64,000 nucleotides of DNA from Myotis daubentonii (taxonomy: Eukaryota; Chordata; Mammalia; Chiroptera; Vespertilionidae): contig NC_081844.1 in assembly GCF_963259705.1 (NCBI RefSeq), positions 16,911,715-16,975,714 of the forward strand, written 5' to 3'. The position numbers and the translations under genes are program-made. Below the pieces are notes generated by a model. That model had not been told where the DNA came from. It did no database searches and saw only the letters and a program-made list of their open reading frames with translations. This document shows, piece after piece, positions 57,715-64,000 of the stretch. The stretch's first letter is position 1. Each line of letters starts with the position of its first letter.

Positions 57715-58195
57715 GCAGCAGGATGAACAGCCCAAGTGCCCCTCAGGTCAATAGAGGAATGGATAAAAAAGCTGTGGAATACAGCTGCACCGTGGAATAC
57801 TATGCAGCAGTGATAAAGTAAGATCTCTCACCCCTTGAGACAGCATGGAGGTAACTGGAGAGTATTATGCTAAGCGAAATAAGCTAGTCAGAGAAGGTCA
57901 AGTATCACAAGATCTCACTCATATGTGGAATCTAACAAATAAAATAAACTGATGAACAAAAGAGATCCAGAGACATAGAAGCATAGAACTGACAGATCTC
58001 AGAGGAAAGGTGTATGTGTGGGGGCATGTGGGAAGAGATTAACCAAAGAACTCGTATGCACATATGCATAATCCATGGACACAGACAATAGTGTGGTGAA
58101 GGTCTGGCGGGGGGAGGTGTGGGTAGACTAGAAGGGGTCAGTGGGGGAAAAAAGGGGACATAAGTAACATTTTCAACAATATTTTTTTTTAAAGT
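57715..58195 (+). mobile_element. L1 LINE 3' end, relatively young
   Basis: End of ORF2 and 3' UTR: 'gtggaatactatgcagcagt', 'gatctcactcatatgtggaa', 'agagatccagagacatagaa', 'gacagatctcagaggaaagg'. It looks less diverged than the other L1 pieces. 5'-truncated as usual; ends near a T/A-rich tract at 58185. Confidence 0.88.
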
Positions 58196-58842
58196 GGCAG
58201 GATGTAGGCTAGGAAAACTGCTCTGTTCATCTCCACTCTAGTTCCCCGAATCCCCCTCCATCCTGGGGCCAACTGAGGCTGGCACGTGCCCAGGCTCATG
58301 TGGGCCCTTGTCCTGTGTTCTGCCCTCTGGGCCACTTTCTGACTCTGTCTGTGCAGAGGTTGAAGCAATACGTTGAGTTGCGGCAGGACTCACATACCTA
58401 TGGCTGTCCAGGCCCTGTGGCTGGGCTCCTGGAGGGTGCCTGGTCGTGGGTTTCTCCCACTGGCCAGCATGCTGTTACTTTCTTGAGATCACATGATTTG
58501 GTGGCTGACTTCAGGTGACTCTCAGTCTTGTCGAACTGAGTTCTAAGCTCTGGGCTACCTGGGGTCCACCACCAGGCCTTGGGCTTGAGCCGCCATGTGG
58601 GCCCGGACACTGACCCTTGCCCAAACATATTCTGCCTGTGGTGCTGCCTCTGGTCTGCAGCAGCCCAGATGGGCATGGTGACGGGGGCCTTTCACACTGT
58701 GCACCCCTGCTGTTGGCACCCCCACCCTCTCTGTGCCATGTGCCAACCAGTCCTCTTGGGGTGGCTTAAGACTGTGCTTCACAGCACCTGTAGCCCTTCC
58801 GATGTTCTCTCTTGCCCCATTGATGCGTTGACACTGTGTTCT
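58196..58842. other. Single-copy DNA, no gene seen
   Basis: GC-rich, with overlapping frames of 72-94 codons and no features. An antisense 145-codon frame enters from the SINE to the right. Confidence 0.4.
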
Positions 58843-58856
58843 CTCACGTTGGTCTT

Positions 58857-59078
58857 TTTTTAAAAATATATATTTTATTGATCTTTTACAGAGAGGAAGG
58901 GAGAGGGATAGAGAGTTAGAAACATCGATGAGAGAGAAACATCGATCAGCTGCCTCCTGCACACTCCCTACTGGGGATGTGCCCGCAGCCAAGGTACATG
59001 CCCTTGACTGGAATCGAACCTGGGACCCTTGAGTCCACAGGCCGACGCTCTATCCATTGAGCCAAACCGGTTAGGGCG
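58857..59078 (-). mobile_element. VES SINE with 14-bp target duplication
   Basis: Antisense SINE with tail 'aaaatatatattttattgat' and head ending 'gagccaaaccggttagggcg'. The flanks CTCACGTTGGTCTT (58843-58856) and CTCACATTGGTCTT (59079-59092) differ only at a CpG, as expected from later decay. Confidence 0.93.
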
Positions 59079-59198
59079 CTCACATTGGTCTTAAGCCATA
59101 CTTAGTAGTAGTAAGCAAGGGGCAGCCTGGTGGGAAGGAAACCTCTTTCTCACCCACCCGCAGCCTATCGCCTAGCCTTGCCCCAGGATGTTCTATAC

Positions 59199-59509
59199 CA
59201 GTGGTTCTCAACCTTCCTAATGCCGCGACCCTTTAATACAGTTCCTCATGTTGTGGTGACCCCCAACCATAAAATTATTTTCGTTGCTACTTTATAACTG
59301 TAATTTTGCTACTGTTATGAATCATAATGTAAATATCTGATATGCAGGATGTATTTTCATTGTTACAAATTGAACATAATTAATGCATAGTGATTAATCA
59401 CAAAAACAATATGTAATTATATATGTGTTTTCCGATGGTCTTAGGCGACCCCTGTGAAAGGGTCGTTCAACCCCCAAAGGGGTCGCGACCCACAGGTTGA
59501 GAACCGCTG
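59199..59509 (-). mobile_element. SPIN hAT element, full-length form
   Basis: 311 bp, CAGTGGTTCTCAACC to GGTTGAGAACCGCTG. Flanks TTCTATAC (59191-59198) and TTCTATAT (59510-59517) differ at the last base. It retains the internal A/T block lacking in the 212-bp copies. Confidence 0.95.
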
Positions 59510-59517
59510 TTCTATAT

Positions 59518-60035
59518 GCAGGCAGGTGTGCAGTAAACTTGCAAAGCGATCAAGAGATCACACATTAGGAATTCAATAATTACAGCTTCTAATATTTGAA
59601 GGAAGATATTATAGGAAGATGGGTTGTTTTACATTTATTCTATAAAACTCTAAATGGTAAACCTAACAAGACTAGAAAACGAATTCTGGGCAGACCTGTC
59701 TGTGCCCATGATTATCGCCAATGCAAGCTGGGACAGCTTTGAAGTTATCAGAAGCCAGTATTCAGGGCGGCATGGGCTCATGCAGCGTCATAGGCAGTGA
59801 TGTATCCTGCATTAAAATAATAATTTTAGGAACCTGCAGAGCCAAGAAAACCTTTACTATTTCAATGCAAATGAGTTTCAAAGAACTACAGCCCTGTGAG
59901 GAAATAGCAACATTGCTATCTTTGTCTTAAGGTGGGAGAGACAACATTAGCAAGGAATGACAATTCTACCAATAAAGAGTATGGGGAGCTGGTTCTATAC
60001 CTGAAAAGGAATAGATGCTACTGGGATTTTAGGAA
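59518..60035. other. Single-copy DNA, no gene seen
   Basis: AT-rich with octamer-like ATGCAAAT at 59866. Possibly conserved, but nothing codes. Confidence 0.4.
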
Positions 60036-60039
60036 GAAT

Positions 60040-60905
60040 CTTTTTTTTTAAGAGTTAATTTTTAAGAGAAGTCTTAGGTTCACAATAAAATTGAGAAGAA
60101 GGTAAGATATTTCCCATGTACCCTCTGCCCTCACACACACAGCCTCCCCCATGATCAACATCCCCCATCAGAGTTACCTAAGTTGCCATCTGTTACCAAA
60201 AATGAACCTTCATTGGCATGTCATTGACACCCATAATCTGTAGTTTGCATTAAGGTTCTCGCTTGGTGTTGAACTTCTGCGGGTTTGGACAAATGTAAAC
60301 TGACACGTATCCACCATTGTTATCACACAGAGTATTTTTTATAAAGATTCTTGATGCTCACCAGTTGGGCAATAAAGCAACACCCACTGTTCAAAATCAA
60401 GGGCTGGCAAATACAACCTGTGGCCACCGCAGGGCACACCTGGCCACCCCTGCTTCTTTGCATGTTTTCTGGCTGCTCGAAACATTACACAATGGCAGAC
60501 AGACCATATGGTTCACAGAATGGAAAATATTCATTATCTGGCCTCTGTCCTAGCTCTTCATCAATCAGCAGTATGCCTCACATGGATGCATGACTTAATT
60601 TTTACTTTCTATTTGGAAACAATTTCAAACGTACATGCACAGTGCTGACAACTCATATATTTTTCACACAAGAACCCCTTTTGAGTTTCTCCAATTACCC
60701 CAGTTATGCCTTTTATTGCAAAAGGATCCAGTCTGGGGTCATGAGTTGCACCCCACTGCCACGTCTTGCTTATCTCCTTCCACCTGGAAGAGTTTCTCAG
60801 CCCCTCCTTCACTTCTTTTAGCTTTTATTTTGAAATGAATACAGAGTCACAAGGAGTTTCAATAGTAGTACAGAGAGGGCCCATGTACCTTTAACCCAGC
60901 TTCCC
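60040..60905 (-). mobile_element. Old L1 3' UTR pieces, antisense
   Basis: 60040-60345 is the reverse of an L1M 3' UTR ('gaagtcttaggttcacaata', 'gggtttggacaaatgtaaac', 'gtatccaccattgttatcac'). 60595-60905 looks like a second, more diverged piece ('ggaaacaatttcaaacgtac', 'gggcccatgtacctttaacc'). The part between them is unassigned. Confidence 0.6.
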
Positions 60906-60909
60906 CCTC

Positions 60910-61257
60910 TGTTAGGGTTCTCCAGAGAAACAGAACCAATAGGGTATGTGTGTATATATAGAAAAAGATTTATTATAGAGGATTAGCTATGTGATCATGG
61001 AGGCTGTGAGTCCACAACCTGAAGTCTGGACAGGCAGGCTGGAGGCCAGGAGAGCCGGGGTGCGGGTGAGGCGCACAGGCAGCCTGCTTGGGAGTTTCCT
61101 CCTGCTCTGGGCGGCTGAGCTTCTTATTCCACTCAGGCCTTCGACTGACTGGCCGTACCCGATTACAGTGGGCAGTCTGCTTGCTCAAGTTCACCCATGT
61201 AAATGTTAATCACATTCCAAGTTCTCCTCCAGTTGACACTGAAAATTAACCATCACG
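60910..61257 (-). mobile_element. MLT2-type ERVL LTR, antisense, internally deleted
   Basis: 'tctccagagaaacagaacca', 'agaaaaagatttattataga', 'gaggccaggagagccggggt' and the end 'gaaaattaaccatcacg' are the reverse of MLT2. At ~350 bp it is shorter than the usual ~450-500 because a segment near its original 5' side is missing. Confidence 0.8.
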
Positions 61258-61541
61258 ACTTTCATGGTAAGGGCTTACATAGCCGTAGTATAATATCCAA
61301 GCAGGAAATTGACACTGGATCCATGAATTTTATAGCACATTTTAAAACCAATTTTTTTTTTTAAATATAGACAAGACTCCACAAATACATTTTATCAGGG
61401 CAGCCCTGCCTGCAGTTTTCAAACTTGACTCCAGGAATCTCAGGGGTTCAACGCGATAACTTCTAGGTTCTTTCCTAGCTGGGTTACTATGGAGCTCCAC
61501 TTGGAAAAGGTATTCACGAGTACAAGCATCTAGATTTCATC
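61258..61541. other. Single-copy DNA
   Basis: Nothing recognised. Confidence 0.4.
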
Positions 61542-61549
61542 CTCTAGGT

Positions 61550-61775
61550 CAGTGGTCAGCAAACTGCAGCTCGGCAAACTGCAGCTCACGAGCCACATGC
61601 AGCTCTTTGGCCCCTTCAGTGTGGCTCTTCCACAAAATACCGACCTCTGCGCATGGGCCACGAAGTTTCAATCGCACTGTACGTGCGTGCCTGCACGTGG
61701 TATTTTGTGGAAGAGCCACACTGAAGGGGTCAAAGAGCCGCATGTGGCTTGCGAGCTGCGGTTTGCCGACCATGA
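61550..61775. mobile_element. Foldback hAT element
   Basis: 226 bp with terminal repeats CAGTGGTCAGCAAAC and GTTTGCCGACCATGA and a perfect 8-bp duplication CTCTAGGT at 61542-61549 and 61776-61783. Arms 61581-61641 and 61699-61759 are inverted repeats of about 61 bases with few mismatches, around a 57-base spacer. The left end carries an extra tandem copy of a 16-base terminal segment (GCAAACTGCAGCTC repeated). Frames of 74-105 codons across it on both strands mirror each other and are noncoding. Confidence 0.93.
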
Positions 61776-61783
61776 CTCTAGGT

Positions 61784-63104
61784 CATTTTTGGCTCTCCCT
61801 GCTTATACGCCTTCTGTCAAAGTCTGCTCCAGACCTGCTTCTTACCCAAGCACTTGCTTCATCCCTTGACTTTGACTCCTATCTCTGACCTCCCACAGGC
61901 CTGGTCTTTCTACCAGGCTTTTAGACTCCTCATGCCGTGGCCATCTTTCGGTCCCCCTCTGACCTCCAGGTGTCCTTTATCTTACATGAGCTCTTTCTGT
62001 CCCATTCTTTAGTCAGAGAGAGCCCATTTCCTCCTTTGGCCACTGATCACCCCTTCTTGAGAAGTTGATGGTAGGTCAAGTACCCTCTCTTCTTTATCAA
62101 AAATTACTTCTACATATGCACCATCTCCAATAGACGTCAGATATGTTACACGTGACAGGACAACCACCACAATGTTTTAATAAATCATTGTCAGGCTTTG
62201 ATCAAGTAGATTACCAGTAAGTGATGAGAATTTCAAGGGTTTGACTGACACATAAATAACTTTGTTTTAATAAGCATTTTGACACTTGGTACTCAAGGTT
62301 TTTTAATCATGCCTTTGTTAACTAAATTATGCATTGTTTGCTTTTATCATCTAAATGACTTGATAGAGTTAATATCCCGTCTTAATTAAAGTATTGGATA
62401 CCTTAACGCTTAAAAAACCCTTTACATTTCTAGTTGTTTCAAGTTCAAAGCCAAAATAATGATGAGGACCTCCCTGTGCAATGCAAGGGGCTTTGGTTTC
62501 CCCGGCCCCTCCTCTCAGTCTGCTCATTCTCATCTGGGTCTGTATTTTGCATTGGTTTTATAACCACACTTAAAACAAATCATTTAAACCTGTTTCTACT
62601 TAGTTTCAATGTTCATCACCAGGCTTTCAGAGTATTTCAGAGTATTTCTCTCCCCCCACCCCCCTTTCAGCTTCCCTATTATTGATTTTAGCGAACTGGG
62701 GAATTCATAAAGATTTTAAATAAATATTTTTGAGGTGAACACAATCTTAAAATATGTAGAGATTGATGTCTTTTGTATAAAATAATTGGCTCACATCTCT
62801 TGTCCTCTGCAGATTTTTTTCTTTCTGGTTAAAGATTGCTATCAAACCTATCCTTTAAACCCAGATATTTTTTACAGTAGTGAACTAGGTGTGCAATGTA
62901 ATTTAGTTATGTCCATGCATGTAGTTTTGAATTATTTTGTTGAACACTGGCAAAGCCCCTCCCACGTTTTCATTTCAAACACGGAAAGGGCATTTTAAAT
63001 TTTCTTCTGGTCTCTACAGTCACTCTGCTTCAGGATGAGAGTTCTCCTCTGGAGTGAAGGCTTTGCTCTTCTGTGCTGCAGATGGCTTTTGAAGTCTCCA
63101 CGTT
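61784..63104. other. Single-copy DNA, no gene seen
   Basis: 61790-62150 is C/T-rich. 62150-62460 is AT-rich with several homeodomain-like motifs and could be conserved non-coding DNA. No gene or repeat recognised. Confidence 0.4.
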
Positions 63105-64000
63105 CATTTAACCACTCCCTCCCCAAACGTGTGTTGAGCATTACGGGCCAGATACTGTCCCCGGCACTAGGGACACATTCGTTAACACAGCAGACAAACT
63201 CTTTGCTCTCATGGAGCTTGCGTTCCAGGGTCAGAGATTGGCATTAGCCACAATTAAATAAATGTCCAGTATGTTACATCGTGGTGAATGGAAGGAGGAG
63301 AATAAAGCAGAGAAGAGCCTTAGGCAGTGCTGGAGAATGCTAGAAGTTTAGAGAGTGACCATAGAAGCAGGCGAGGCTGAATAAAGAGGCAGAAGAGGGA
63401 GCCCTCTGGAACAAAGTCAGGCAACAGTCCGAGTGCCAAGGCCGTGAGGCAGGAGCTTAGCAGCAGGGCAAGGACGCCATAAGGCTGGGCAGAGACAGCG
63501 ATGGGGAGGGTGGTAGGACTAAGGTTAGTGATGTAGCAGGGGCTTGACTTCCATGGAAAGACAATGTGGTGTCATATTTCTGCTCCAACTCTGAGCATGA
63601 TGGCCCCGACAGGAGGTGTCAGAGCAGAGATGAGACTCATTGTATTTTGGTGACTCACTCTGGCCTGTGTGCTGCAAATAGACTCATGGGGAAGGGCGGA
63701 AGCTGAGGACCCATCCAGGAACCTAGTGCAGTCACCGAGGAAGCACAGGGGCTTGGGAAGAGGGGTTAGCAGTCGAGGCTGTGAGAAGTGGTCAGGTGGT
63801 CGACGTATTGTGAAGGCAGAAAGTGTTTGCTGATAGATTCAATACAGTGTGTGAGGTAAAGGGAAGGTGAAGACTGACTCCAGGGTATTTAGACGCAGCA
63901 GCTGAGGACAGTGTGGCCATGAGCTGAGCTTGGAGGGGAAGTGCGGCAGGCAGGCTTGTGCGCAAGGATGCGAGCTTTAGACATAGAATTCGAGATGTTT
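63105..64000 (-). mobile_element. L2 LINE, antisense, running off the window
   Basis: 'ctctttgctctcatggagct', 'ggaggagaataaagcagaga', 'ccaaggccgtgaggcaggag', then 'gactgactccagggtattta' near the right edge. This is the L2 3' UTR and end of ORF2 in reverse. The truncated frames have stops throughout. Confidence 0.75.

Noticed and set aside
61549..61869. Similar 74-105-codon frames on both strands.
   Set aside because: The two strands mirror each other because the hAT element is an inverted repeat.

Overview
This 64-kb window is vertebrate nuclear DNA from a bat, most probably a vespertilionid such as Myotis or a relative. Three kinds of mobile element that occur together in that lineage point to this. 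They are tRNA-derived VES SINEs, HeliBat rolling-circle transposons ending in a short palindrome plus CTAG, and SPIN-type hAT elements starting CAGCGGTTCTCAACC with 8-bp target-site duplications. Below these lie older mammalian repeats (L1, L2, MIR, MER20, MER5A, MLT2 and MLT1-type LTRs). No host protein-coding gene, tRNA, rRNA or CRISPR array could be recognised. The open frames are short and mostly lie in repeats or GC-rich single-copy DNA. The window reads as intergenic DNA or a large intron.

Layout. 1-4000: an L1 tail, single-copy DNA, an antisense L2 and a MIR. 4040-11800: one long decayed L1 on the plus strand, broken up by three SINEs/Helitrons, a MIR-like block and a SPIN. 12780-14213: two Helitrons. 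15000-18800: a coding-like open frame, a Helitron and a long antisense L2. 19560-24230: three more Helitrons, a mariner MITE, a SINE, an old L1 and a possible decayed processed pseudogene. 25000-28060: L1 pieces, a full-length SPIN, MER20 and MER5A. 28060-38480: mostly single-copy DNA with scattered LTRs, one short SPIN, one SINE and MIRs. 38481-43224: an MLT2 LTR split by a young gammaretrovirus-like provirus. 43225-57700: mostly single-copy with hAT, SPIN, MIR, L2 and one small Helitron. 57715-64000: a recent L1 3' end, SINE, SPIN, L1, MLT2, a foldback hAT and a terminal antisense L2.

The provirus (38572-42711) is the best-defined single element. It has two 345/346-bp LTRs differing by three substitutions and one 1-base indel, a GCTT target duplication, a proline-tRNA-type primer site and a polypurine tract. 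Its interior is about 3.4 kb and almost non-coding, with only an integrase C-terminal remnant recognised. The most intriguing element is the 1-kb Helitron at 7870-8870. Its two ends match other Helitrons here, but its middle holds a MIR and an exon-like segment, which suggests captured host DNA.

All family names come from recognising sequence by eye. No database search was run. Boundaries of old repeats (L1, L2, MIR, MaLR) are approximate to tens of bases. Boundaries of SPIN, hAT, proviral and most Helitron elements rest on visible termini or target duplications.
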